Notes under the pieces: model-generated | What the model was told of the DNA's origin: nothing | What the model saw: the letters and a program-made list of their open reading frames with translations, nothing else | The model's database searches: none | Shown here: positions 51,106-59,013 of the stretch, in pieces | How positions within the stretch are numbered: position 1 is the stretch's first letter | Layout of the letters: each line of letters opens with the position of its first letter | Translations under genes and position numbers: made by a program | Source of the DNA: JASSUD01 sp031963045 | GTDB taxonomy: Bacteria; Pseudomonadota; Gammaproteobacteria; Burkholderiales; Burkholderiaceae | Length of the DNA stretch: 64,000 bases | Reading direction: 5' to 3' | NCBI GenBank assembly: GCA_031963045.1 | Contig: JASSUK010000042.1 | Location: 1-64,000, forward strand

Positions 51106-51663
51106 ATGAAAGAGAATACAAATTATATGGATTGCGGTATTAAAGTGCTCAATGGGTTTGCTGCATTTCTTGGGTATGTATTAGTCAAGCGAAGAGTGTT
51201 GCCGTCGCTTGATTTGGATGATATTGATTCTGTACGTGAAATGCTCAGAGTTTTTCGGCCTGAAAAAGTCGAGTATGCCTATTTTGACGCAATCATTCAG
51301 AATTATCGTGGCTATGTTGCGCAATCTATTCAGACCTTTCGCCACTTGTTAGAGGCTAGACCTAATTATCCAACTGCTAAAGCTTTTTTAGCGCATGCTT
51401 TATTTGTTCAGCGCGATGCAGCTTGGGAAACACTAGCTGCTGAGGTAATTGAAAGCTCAGATTCTACTCAAGAAGAAATTACCCTTATGCATGTTTTGCA
51501 TAAACAAAATGATATGCAAAAAGGGCTGATTAGTCAGGAAGAATTTGCCAAGTATATTAGTGAGATATCTGATAATAATAATGCTATGAGCAATCAAAAT
51601 ACGCAACCTGTCTTATCTAAAAGTACTGAACAATCTGTACCAAACTACGCGGTACGTATGTAA
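51106..51663 (+). CDS. hrpB1: HrpB1/HrpK-family type III protein
   Basis: 185 residues. I chose the ATG at 51106 because AAGG lies 9-10 bases upstream; an in-frame start at 51067 is less likely. TPR-like helices: VREMLRVFRPEKVEYAYFDA, IQTFRHLLEARPNYPTAKAF, HALFVQRDAAWETLAAEVIE; it ends VPNYAVRM. First gene of the right-going operon, as in Ralstonia (hrpK) and Xanthomonas (hrpB1). Needed for secretion in those systems. A clear paralogue lies at 39959-40504. Confidence 0.88.
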   Translation: MKENTNYMDCGIKVLNGFAAFLGYVLVKRRVLPSLDLDDIDSVREMLRVFRPEKVEYAYFDAIIQNYRGYVAQSIQTFRHLLEARPNYPTAKAFLAHALFVQRDAAWETLAAEVIESSDSTQEEITLMHVLHKQNDMQKGLISQEEFAKYISEISDNNNAMSNQNTQPVLSKSTEQSVPNYAVRM

Positions 51664-51800
51664 TAACTGATTTCTATTTCATTCAAAAATAGTGCATATA
51701 GAGACCGGTAAATATTGCATGAATCAGGCAGTATAAGTTTTTATAAAAATGGGATGTAAAATAATTTCAGGCTTGTATGCCTATTTTTGAGAGGTGCAAA

Positions 51801-52298
51801 ATGGATCCAGGCGTCATAGACATGCTGTCCAAAGTGGATGGCGCTACCAAAGTATCAAAAAAAGGGCCCGGCGATTTGCAGGACCTCTTTGTGCAGATGC
51901 AGGATGAGATGAATCAACGGCTTACTCTGCAAAGTCAAACTCAGTTTCAATTTCAGTCAGATGCAAATCAGCAGAGATTGGGAGATCAGTTTAATGCTTT
52001 AATGGATGCAGATATAAATAATGCCAGCACTATTTCAGCTCCTGATTCAGTTACACATGGCCCTTCTGTTATTGGTGAGTTAATGCATGAGCAAGATGTA
52101 ATTTTGCAAAATGCAGTGAATAATTTAGATTTTTTTAAAAGTAGCCTCACTACACAACAAATGTCCTATCAGCAACTAGTAGATCAAAGCCTAAAAGTTA
52201 CTGAGAGTATTGCAAACGTTTCATTGAATATGAGTGTGCATATGGGTGCGGAACAAAGTTCAAAACGTTCTTTTGATACTTTGCTTAAAAACCAATAA
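51801..52298 (+). CDS. hrpB2: HrpB2/HrpJ-type inner-rod protein (SctI)
   Basis: 165 residues from the ATG at 51801 (AGAGGTG 5 bases upstream). Helical, polar: GPGDLQDLFVQMQDEMNQRL, and a C-terminal region YQQLVDQSLKVTESIANVSLNMSV-like that fits HrpB2, whose conserved end carries a V-x-x-x-x-N-x-x-x-x-x-Q pattern. HrpB2 is an early substrate and inner-rod component, essential for pilus formation. It is somewhat longer than the usual 130. Position between hrpB1 and sctJ is the conserved one. Confidence 0.75.
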   Translation: MDPGVIDMLSKVDGATKVSKKGPGDLQDLFVQMQDEMNQRLTLQSQTQFQFQSDANQQRLGDQFNALMDADINNASTISAPDSVTHGPSVIGELMHEQDVILQNAVNNLDFFKSSLTTQQMSYQQLVDQSLKVTESIANVSLNMSVHMGAEQSSKRSFDTLLKNQ

Positions 52299-52479
52299 TA
52301 ATATGTATTTTTAATTTAGAAAGGCTGTTAGCTACAAGGAATGTCAGCATATTAAAAAAGTGCTGCATACTTCGTTAGCAGCTTTTCTAGCTCATGGTAT
52401 ATTTTTTATATTGGCTTTGAGTCAGATTTATTTTTATTTCATTCAATTTTCTAGGCACATTTCCCTTAGCGTATTTACC

Positions 52480-53304
52480 ATGACTATTTTCTCCCCTGCA
52501 CAGCGGCGTTGTGCACGTTCCATCGGGCTTGCCTTATTGATGGTTGGTGTTTTATCTGCCTGCCAAAAAGAGCTCTATCGTGATTTAAATGAACAAGATG
52601 CGAACGAGATGGTCGTCGTGTTGCTTCAAGCAGGGATTGATGCTGAAAAGGTTACACCTGATGGAGGAAAAACCTGGTCTATTAAAGCAGATGACCAACA
52701 GGTGGTGCAGGCTATGGAGGTGCTGCGCTCTCGAGGGTTGCCACAGCAAAAATTTTCTAATTTGGGCGACATCTTTAAAAAAGATGGTCTGGTCTCTACA
52801 CCTACCCAGGAGCGTGTGCGTTTTATTTACGGAGTCTCGCAAGAAATTTCTAATACCTTATCCCAGATCGATGGCGTAGTGAATGCGCGTGTGCATATTG
52901 TTTTGCCTAATAATGACCCATTAGCGCAGCGTGTGGAGCCGTCTTCTGCTTCAGTTTTTATTAAGTATCGCCCTGATGCGAATATTGCGTCGTTAATACC
53001 ACAGATTAAAAATCTCGTTTCACATAGCGTAGAGGGCTTATCGTATGAACAGGTTAGTGTGACAACTGTTCCAGCAGACCCAGTTAGCGCAATGGTTATA
53101 AAAAAATCAAAATCCTCTGGTATGTGGATAGCGTTTGCTACGGCCGCAGGTATTGTAGTGCTGAGTTTGGCAGGTTTGGGCTTATGGCTATGGCAGAACG
53201 CACGTCGTAGCGGGGAAGCAAATCCCCTGCAATCTGTAATAAACGGTGTGATAGGGCGATTTAAAAAGCCGGACGCTGCATCGAAAGATGAATCGGATAG
53301 ATAA
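52480..53304 (+). CDS. sctJ: Type III inner-membrane ring lipoprotein SctJ (HrcJ)
   Basis: 274 residues from ATG 52480. A Sec/lipoprotein signal, LALLMVGVLSAC with lipidated Cys28, follows the basic QRRCARS. Two ring-building domains follow: ELYRDLNEQDANEMVVVLLQ...PDGGKTWSIKADDQQ, and VRFIYGVSQEISNTLSQIDG, VVNARVHIVLPNNDPLAQRV. A C-terminal membrane segment (MWIAFATAAGIVVLSLAGLG) completes it. It builds the periplasmic inner ring with SctD. The open frame extends upstream to 52360 but includes a second hydrophobic stretch and has no ribosome binding site. Confidence 0.93.
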   Translation: MTIFSPAQRRCARSIGLALLMVGVLSACQKELYRDLNEQDANEMVVVLLQAGIDAEKVTPDGGKTWSIKADDQQVVQAMEVLRSRGLPQQKFSNLGDIFKKDGLVSTPTQERVRFIYGVSQEISNTLSQIDGVVNARVHIVLPNNDPLAQRVEPSSASVFIKYRPDANIASLIPQIKNLVSHSVEGLSYEQVSVTTVPADPVSAMVIKKSKSSGMWIAFATAAGIVVLSLAGLGLWLWQNARRSGEANPLQSVINGVIGRFKKPDAASKDESDR

Positions 53305-53318
53305 CGGAGAGTAAAACC

Positions 53319-54344
53319 ATGCATTACGCTCGTGTTAATACTCCTGAAGACGAGGAGGGGTCTCTTAAAAGAAATCCTATACGAGCTGAAGATTCTATAC
53401 AGCAGAGTGAATCAGAAGAGCAAGAAAGCTTTGAAGATCCCCAGGATGTAGAGCAATCAGAGCCGCATAAAGAAAAATATTTGAGTGACAGGCCAGCTAA
53501 AAAATTCGATGCACACCTAGTTGCTTTAGCTGATTCTATTGCAAAGCGTATGCAAATCTATGCTTCTCGCCGGGTCGAAGTGTTAGAGCATGCGCACCCA
53601 TCTTGGTGGGGAGCGCTGGCTCCGGTGGCCAAAGCTGCAGGAATTTCTCCTGCATCTCTTTTTGTGGAGTCTAACTACCAAGCCAGGCGCAATGCAGATA
53701 CCCCTATAAGCACTATCAGATCTTCTTACGCTAACCCAAAAGTACACTCTGTACCTCAGACTGTCTCCATGCAAGAAGCGCTGACGCCTATTTTAGCGTG
53801 TGCGAATTTGCCTGCTCTTAAGCAGCGTTGTGCAGAAGCACTATTAGTACAAGCAGGCATAGGAGCGCCTAGTGCTGCAGATTTTGAAGGAGAAACAGGG
53901 CGTATTGGCGCACTTTCATGGAAGGAAGCTAGGCGTTTATGCCGTATGCGCGCACTTACATTCCGTCGCACGGCAATGCGTCGCACCATTGATAAGGCTA
54001 GCAGAATACGCTTTTCTCAATGGCTAGAAGGACCTGTACTTGACAAATTGATGCAGTTTCCAGGAGCGCCTCAATTAGAGGTGCTTGAGCATTCGTTCGA
54101 TCTGCCTGCGCTACGCACAATGAGTACTACTGATTTGGAATGGGAAGGTTTGCACCTACTGGATCGCGATGGCATATGGAATGTAAACGGGCCTTTTGCT
54201 CATCTGCGTTTATGTTTTGCCAAAGACCTTGCAGCTCCACCGTGGATACCGGCTACATTAAATCAAGCAGGCCAGGTGGATGAGCGCTTTGATCCGCAGG
54301 GCAGTAAAGAAGTTTTAGCTCTGCTGGAAATAGACACACCTTAA
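53319..54344 (+). CDS. hrpB4: HrpB4-family type III protein
   Basis: 341 residues. Polar, acidic N-terminus (EDSIQQSESEEQESFEDPQD) of about 70 residues, then a helical domain with SLFVESNYQARR, WKEARRLCRMRALTFRRTAM and a tail DLEWEGLHLLDRDGIWNVNG. The core and position (between sctJ and sctL) fit HrpB4/HrpH, the SctK-like sorting-platform accessory of Hrp2 systems. It is longer than usual because of the acidic leader. Starts 14 bases after sctJ. Confidence 0.75.
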   Translation: MHYARVNTPEDEEGSLKRNPIRAEDSIQQSESEEQESFEDPQDVEQSEPHKEKYLSDRPAKKFDAHLVALADSIAKRMQIYASRRVEVLEHAHPSWWGALAPVAKAAGISPASLFVESNYQARRNADTPISTIRSSYANPKVHSVPQTVSMQEALTPILACANLPALKQRCAEALLVQAGIGAPSAADFEGETGRIGALSWKEARRLCRMRALTFRRTAMRRTIDKASRIRFSQWLEGPVLDKLMQFPGAPQLEVLEHSFDLPALRTMSTTDLEWEGLHLLDRDGIWNVNGPFAHLRLCFAKDLAAPPWIPATLNQAGQVDERFDPQGSKEVLALLEIDTP

Positions 54345-54364
54345 CTACTAGTGCTGGAATTCAT

Positions 54365-55732
54365 ATGGTTATTTGGCTTCGTTCTGCGCAGGAGATATCA
54401 GAATCCATCCATGGGGTGGGGATCGAAGGAGGCGTGATTGAACGGGAAGTATTTAGTAAAGTACTTGAATTAGATGAAGGGTTTAAAGCGCTTGAAACAG
54501 CACGAAAAGCTCTAAATAATGAGTTCAAGGCCTTGCGTGAGCAAGCTAAAAAAGAGGTTGATCAAGCTTTTGAAGAAGCTAAAAAGCAAGGGTATGCCAC
54601 AGGGCGGCAAGCAGCGGTAGAAGAGTGGCAATCTCGCACTATCGAAATGCTGAGCAATGCACGTCATATTCAAAGCCGTATGCGTTGGCGCTTGAGTGAA
54701 TTGGTTGCTAGAGCCGTTGAGCATATTGTGCACACCACCGATCGCCGCGCTTTATTTGAGCGCGCCATGACTACGCTAGAACATATTAGTGATGGAGCCT
54801 CATTATTGCATGTGAGTGTGCATCCTGATGAAGTGGATGCTGCACAAAAAGCCTTTGATGGATTTTCTAAAGAATGGAGTGCACGCGGTCAACTTATTAA
54901 AGTGATGGTGCGCGCAGAGGCAGGGTTAGCACCAGGCAGCTGTGTGTGCGAATCAGAATTTGGCATGATCGATGCCAGCCTTGATGTACAACTTAAGGCT
55001 ATGCGCTCTGCACTCGCGCGCGCACTCGATCGAGATGAGGATGAGTTGGTGGAAGGTTTGCTGGCACAAGTTCAAGTGAATGCTAACTTATCTGCAGCAC
55101 AAGATGGCGATCCATTACCGGTTTATTCCGCACCTGCCAGACGTCAGTCAAGGGAGAGGCGCCATACTGCTATCCAAGAAAATGCTGTAGAGCCACTCTC
55201 TAAGGACAGCATTGCATTGCCAGCAGGAGAGCAGAAATTATTAAGTGCTCCTCCTAAAAAGAAAAAGCCTGCCCAAGCTGATTTAACCGCTGATGATGCT
55301 GCTAATTTTATAGAAGGCCCCTCTAAAAAAACGCGTAGTAAACAGGACAAAAAAGAACTGCTATGTGCAAAAGAAACAGATGAAGCGGTAAAGGATTCAA
55401 CTAACCCTTTAGCACAGATAAAATCGGATATGCCACAAGAAAAATCCGATGCACCTCCCAAGCCGCCAGCAGATGAAAAAATCCATGCTACATCACGTGC
55501 TGCTATAGCACGTGCAAAAGAAAAAGATACCGCTTCTGTAAAAGGCATGAAAGCGAAGGCAGAGGTAGCCATTGAAGAGAATGTGCCAGAAGAAGTGGAG
55601 ACTAAAAAAGTACAGTCGAAAAAAGAAGGTGATAAACAGACGGGTGTAAAGCGATCGACCTCTGCTAAAAAAAATGCGGCTCATATGGTTTCTGAAGATG
55701 CTCAGCTAACCGAAGGGAGGCCATCGCCATGA
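54365..55732 (+). CDS. sctL: Type III stator protein SctL (HrcL/HrpB5) with long C-terminal extension
   Basis: 455 residues; the family is usually 200-270. Residues 1-240 are the normal SctL: coiled coil (LKALREQAKKEVDQAFEEAK-like), RQAAVEEWQSRTIEML, LSELVARAVEHIVHTTD and the end AGLAPGSCVCESEFGMIDAS. It links SctQ pods to the ATPase SctN. Residues from about 245 to 455 form a Lys/Ala/Glu/Pro-rich disordered tail (PPKKKKPAQADLT, KKTRSKQDKKELL, RSTSAKKNAAH) with no known counterpart. The last four bases (ATGA) overlap the sctN start. Confidence 0.88.
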   Translation: MVIWLRSAQEISESIHGVGIEGGVIEREVFSKVLELDEGFKALETARKALNNEFKALREQAKKEVDQAFEEAKKQGYATGRQAAVEEWQSRTIEMLSNARHIQSRMRWRLSELVARAVEHIVHTTDRRALFERAMTTLEHISDGASLLHVSVHPDEVDAAQKAFDGFSKEWSARGQLIKVMVRAEAGLAPGSCVCESEFGMIDASLDVQLKAMRSALARALDRDEDELVEGLLAQVQVNANLSAAQDGDPLPVYSAPARRQSRERRHTAIQENAVEPLSKDSIALPAGEQKLLSAPPKKKKPAQADLTADDAANFIEGPSKKTRSKQDKKELLCAKETDEAVKDSTNPLAQIKSDMPQEKSDAPPKPPADEKIHATSRAAIARAKEKDTASVKGMKAKAEVAIEENVPEEVETKKVQSKKEGDKQTGVKRSTSAKKNAAHMVSEDAQLTEGRPSP

Positions 55733-57108
55733 AAGACTTTCATGAATTTCGAGGTCTTACTGAGTCTATTGAGCGTGAGTTTAAACAACCTGCGGTTCAT
55801 CAGGCAGGCAAGCTCATTGAAGTAATTGGCACTTTGATTAGGGCTACCGGTATAGAAGCTAGACTGGGTGAGTTATGTGAGCTCCAAGATGCAGCAGGAA
55901 CGCGCTTGCAATATGCTGAAGTGGTGGGTTTTGCACAAAACGTGGCCATTCTGTCTCCTTTTGGGTCCCTACATCATTTATCTAGAGCAACGCGCGTAGT
56001 GAGTTTGGGGCGGCCGCTTAGTATCCAAGTAGGGCCTGAAGTATTAGGTAGAGTGATTGATGCGATGGGAGAGCCAATAGATGGCAAAGGTCCTATAGCG
56101 TGCAAAACTTTGCGGCCTATCCATGCCATGCCTCCTGACCCAATGACGCGGCGCATTATTGATACCCCTTTTTATACGGGGGTGCGTGCGATTGATTCGC
56201 TGATTACATTGGGCGAAGGGCAGCGTATGGGTATTTTTGCACCAGCAGGGGTGGGTAAAAGTACCTTGATGGGCATGCTTGCACGCGGTGCAGCACATAT
56301 GGTGAAACGCGGTTCAAACGCCAAGGACGGTGCAGGGGGTGGTGGGGCAATAAATGTCATCGCACTGATCGGTGAGCGTGGGCGCGAGGTGAGAGAGTTT
56401 ATAGAGCAAAGTCTAGGCCCGCAGACTTTGCAACGCTCGGTAGTAGTGTGCTCTACCTCTGATCGCTCTTCGATTGAACGTTCTAAAGCAGGCCATACAG
56501 CGACTACTATCGCAGAATATTTTCGTGATAAGGGTATGCGTGTGTTGCTGATGATGGATTCGCTCACCCGTTTTGCACGGGCGCAACGCGAAATCGGTCT
56601 AGCAGCCGGTGAGCCACCGACACGGCGAGGCTATCCCCCCTCACTATTTGCAGAGCTCCCCCGTTTGCTCGAGCGTGCAGGAACCTCTGATAAAGGTTCG
56701 ATTACTGCACTCTATACCGTACTCATGGAAGATGGCGAAGGCGGCAGTGACCCTGTAGCTGAAGAGGTAAGAAGTATTTTAGATGGCCATATTACGCTTT
56801 CACGCGAAATTGCCGCACGCAATCGTTACCCTGCGATCGATGTGCTCGATAGCTTATCTCGGGTGATGCATCAAGTGGTAGCGCGTGGCCACAATGCAGC
56901 TGCGGCGCATATCCGTAGCCTCATGGCCAAACACCGTGAAGTAGAAACTTTGCTGCAATTAGGCGAGTATCAACAAGGGGGAGATGCATTAGCCGATGAA
57001 GCCATTGCAAAAATAAACCATATTTATGCGCTATTAACCCAACGCACCGATCAATTAGCTGACCACGAGCACACTATTAAAGGTTTGCAAGAGATTGCTG
57101 CCCACTAG
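55729..57108 (+). CDS. sctN: Type III secretion ATPase SctN (HrcN)
   Basis: 459 residues, F1-beta-like ATPase that unfolds and detaches substrates below the gate. Walker A APAGVGKST (171-179), Walker B VLLMMDSLTRFARAQREIGL, GERGREVREFIEQSLG, and ATP-site LAAGEPPTRRGYPPSLF are all intact. A small Gly-rich insertion (NAKDGAGGGGAIN) precedes the GERG block. ATGA overlap with sctL couples their translation. Confidence 0.95.
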   Translation: MKDFHEFRGLTESIEREFKQPAVHQAGKLIEVIGTLIRATGIEARLGELCELQDAAGTRLQYAEVVGFAQNVAILSPFGSLHHLSRATRVVSLGRPLSIQVGPEVLGRVIDAMGEPIDGKGPIACKTLRPIHAMPPDPMTRRIIDTPFYTGVRAIDSLITLGEGQRMGIFAPAGVGKSTLMGMLARGAAHMVKRGSNAKDGAGGGGAINVIALIGERGREVREFIEQSLGPQTLQRSVVVCSTSDRSSIERSKAGHTATTIAEYFRDKGMRVLLMMDSLTRFARAQREIGLAAGEPPTRRGYPPSLFAELPRLLERAGTSDKGSITALYTVLMEDGEGGSDPVAEEVRSILDGHITLSREIAARNRYPAIDVLDSLSRVMHQVVARGHNAAAAHIRSLMAKHREVETLLQLGEYQQGGDALADEAIAKINHIYALLTQRTDQLADHEHTIKGLQEIAAH

Positions 57109-57144
57109 CTTTGAGCGCTTCTCTTTAACTACTCTAAATAAGAG

Positions 57145-57645
57145 ATGGCTATGAAAGATCGTCGTGAAAAAACTTTTAAAATTCTGGTCGATGCGCGTGA
57201 GAGGCAGATTAAAGCACTAGAAACACAGCTTGCATCCTTGCGTTCTCAATATGCCGAACTTCAACAAGCCACTGGGCAGAAAAAAGAAGCACTTGCTAAA
57301 CAAATGCAAGAAGAGGCTGAGCGTAATGATCAAATGCAATCCATGATGACTGGCGGAGGTACTTTTAAGGTGAATGAACTTTACACGCTTCGCCAATACC
57401 AAGGCATAGTAAGTGAGCGGCGTGTGCAGTTTGAATCTGAATGCGCGCAGGCAGAGCAAGCAGAACAAGCAAAACAAAATGAGATACAAGGCATACAACA
57501 TCAAATTGCTAAAAACCAAGCGCAACGCGATGAATATAAAAAATTATTAACAAAAATAAAAAATAAAGCGTTTAAAACCGCAGAAGATGCACAAGATGAG
57601 TCTGCTGAAGAGGCCTTGGTTGCCCAACGCAGATTCAGTCGCTGA
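57145..57645 (+). CDS. hrpB7: HrpB7/SctO-type stalk protein
   Basis: 166 residues, almost entirely charged coiled coil (AREERQIKALETQ-like start, QYAELQQATGQKKEALAKQM, QHQIAKNQAQRDEYKKLLTK). Position directly after sctN and the helical-hairpin pattern identify the stalk (SctO; HrpB7 or HrpD in Hrp systems) that bridges the ATPase and SctV. ATG 57145; a second ATG at 57151 is equally plausible. Confidence 0.82.
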   Translation: MAMKDRREKTFKILVDARERQIKALETQLASLRSQYAELQQATGQKKEALAKQMQEEAERNDQMQSMMTGGGTFKVNELYTLRQYQGIVSERRVQFESECAQAEQAEQAKQNEIQGIQHQIAKNQAQRDEYKKLLTKIKNKAFKTAEDAQDESAEEALVAQRRFSR

Positions 57646-57722
57646 GGACTTTGCTTATGGTAGTTACAAGCAGATTTTCAGGAGGTATTGGTAAAGAGGC
57701 TAGGCATAACAATAAGTAGAGG

Positions 57723-58562
57723 GTGGTAGTGGACAGTATACAAAATATGATGAATTTGCATGAATCATTCAGCAATTTCATTTTAACTATGGCGCTATGC
57801 AGCCTGCGCATTGGGATTGCTTTTCTCATTATTCCCGTGATGGGCGAGCAAGTAGTTCAGGGACTCAATCGCACGGTTATCAGTATGTTGCTGGCGAGTT
57901 TCGTGGCTTATGGTCAATCTATTGGCGCGCTTCAACTAACGCCCATAATGGTCATATCCATTATGGCTAAAGAAGCCATTTTGGGACTTATCTTTGGTTT
58001 TTGCGCATCTACGGTATTTTGGGTTGCAGCCAATGTGGGCTTTCTTATCGATGACTTATCTGGTTTTAATAATGTGCAGGTGAGTAACCCAATGCGTAGC
58101 GACACGAGTACGCCTACTTCCTCTTTGTTATCCCAGCTTGCAATTACGGCATTTTGGGTGCTAGGTGGCATGATGTTTTTGCTGGGAGCGCTCTATCAGT
58201 CTTTTCAATGGTGGCCGATTTTAAGCATACAGCCCGAGGGGCTACCTATACTTGAATCCTTTGTGCTGAGCTATACAGACTCCCTTATGGAAATGACTGC
58301 AAAGTTAGCTGCACCGATGATGCTGATTTTGGTTATGGTCGATTTTTCTTTTGGTTTTTTGGCTAAAGGTGCAGAGAAAATTGATACGATGTCTTTAAGT
58401 ATGCCCGTAAAAGGCGCTATGACCTTATTATTATTAGCTATTTTTATCACCATTTTTATTAGCCAAGTCCGATCACAGCTTTCATTGCAAGGCATAGCAG
58501 GAACAATTCATTCCTTGCGCCCAGAAAATAAAGAAGAGGCAAAAAGCACCAATAAGCACTAA
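57723..58562 (+). CDS. sctT: Type III export apparatus protein SctT (HrcT)
   Basis: 279 residues from GTG 57723; GTG 57729 (GAGG 6 bases upstream) may be the true start. Six to seven membrane helices, with conserved MALCSLRIGIAFLIIPVMGE, LMAKEAILGLIFGFCAS-like MAKEAILGLIFGFCASTVFW, SNPMRSDTSTPTSSLLSQL and FSFGFLAKGAEKIDTMSLSM, PVKGAM. It completes the SctRST export gate. Confidence 0.92.
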   Translation: MVVDSIQNMMNLHESFSNFILTMALCSLRIGIAFLIIPVMGEQVVQGLNRTVISMLLASFVAYGQSIGALQLTPIMVISIMAKEAILGLIFGFCASTVFWVAANVGFLIDDLSGFNNVQVSNPMRSDTSTPTSSLLSQLAITAFWVLGGMMFLLGALYQSFQWWPILSIQPEGLPILESFVLSYTDSLMEMTAKLAAPMMLILVMVDFSFGFLAKGAEKIDTMSLSMPVKGAMTLLLLAIFITIFISQVRSQLSLQGIAGTIHSLRPENKEEAKSTNKH

Positions 58563-59013
58563 TAAGCACGTATGGTTTTTCGTGATACTTATCTATATAC
58601 CTTGTGTTTTATCGCCCCATCTATATGGGTGGGGCGATAAAAATCCCACAGTCAGCCTATTTTTCCTCGCTACCCCATCAAATTACAGCGATTTCCTTTC
58701 ATTGGACGTTATCTCTCACGGTAATGCAATGTAAATGGCTTTGTTGCGGGCTACTCAGATTTTTACATACTGGTAAAAAAATGAGAATTCTTGAAAGCAT
58801 TGCCCAGATATTTTGAGTGTTTATATCTATCTCCATCATCCTACTATTTCGTCGGCTTGATAAATCCTTTCCTGGGCTTCTTTCTGGGTTTTTTCTCTGG
58901 AACGACACAGATCGGTATGGGCCCGTATTTTTATTTTTTTTGAAGACCTGTTTTGAACCTGTTCTCAAGCAGGAGACAAACGGTCGTTATTTGATGGGGA
59001 TGGTTTAGTAAAA
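58563..59013. other. Intergenic region between sctT and sctC
   Basis: No gene is supported. It holds a 12-bp hairpin (next entry). A half-conserved hrpII-like site, TTCG (58848-58851) then TTCC after 17 bases, is too weak to call. Confidence 0.4.
58608..58641. terminator. 12-bp hairpin between sctT and sctC
   Basis: TTTATCGCCCCA (58608-58619) pairs perfectly with 58630-58641 over a 10-base loop. No T-tract follows on either strand, so attenuation or mRNA 3'-end protection is more likely than full termination. Confidence 0.5.

Noticed and set aside
58848..58872. hrpII-like box before sctC (TTCG-N17-TTCC)
   Set aside because: Wrong spacing and one mismatch in a four-base half site; chance occurrence is likely.
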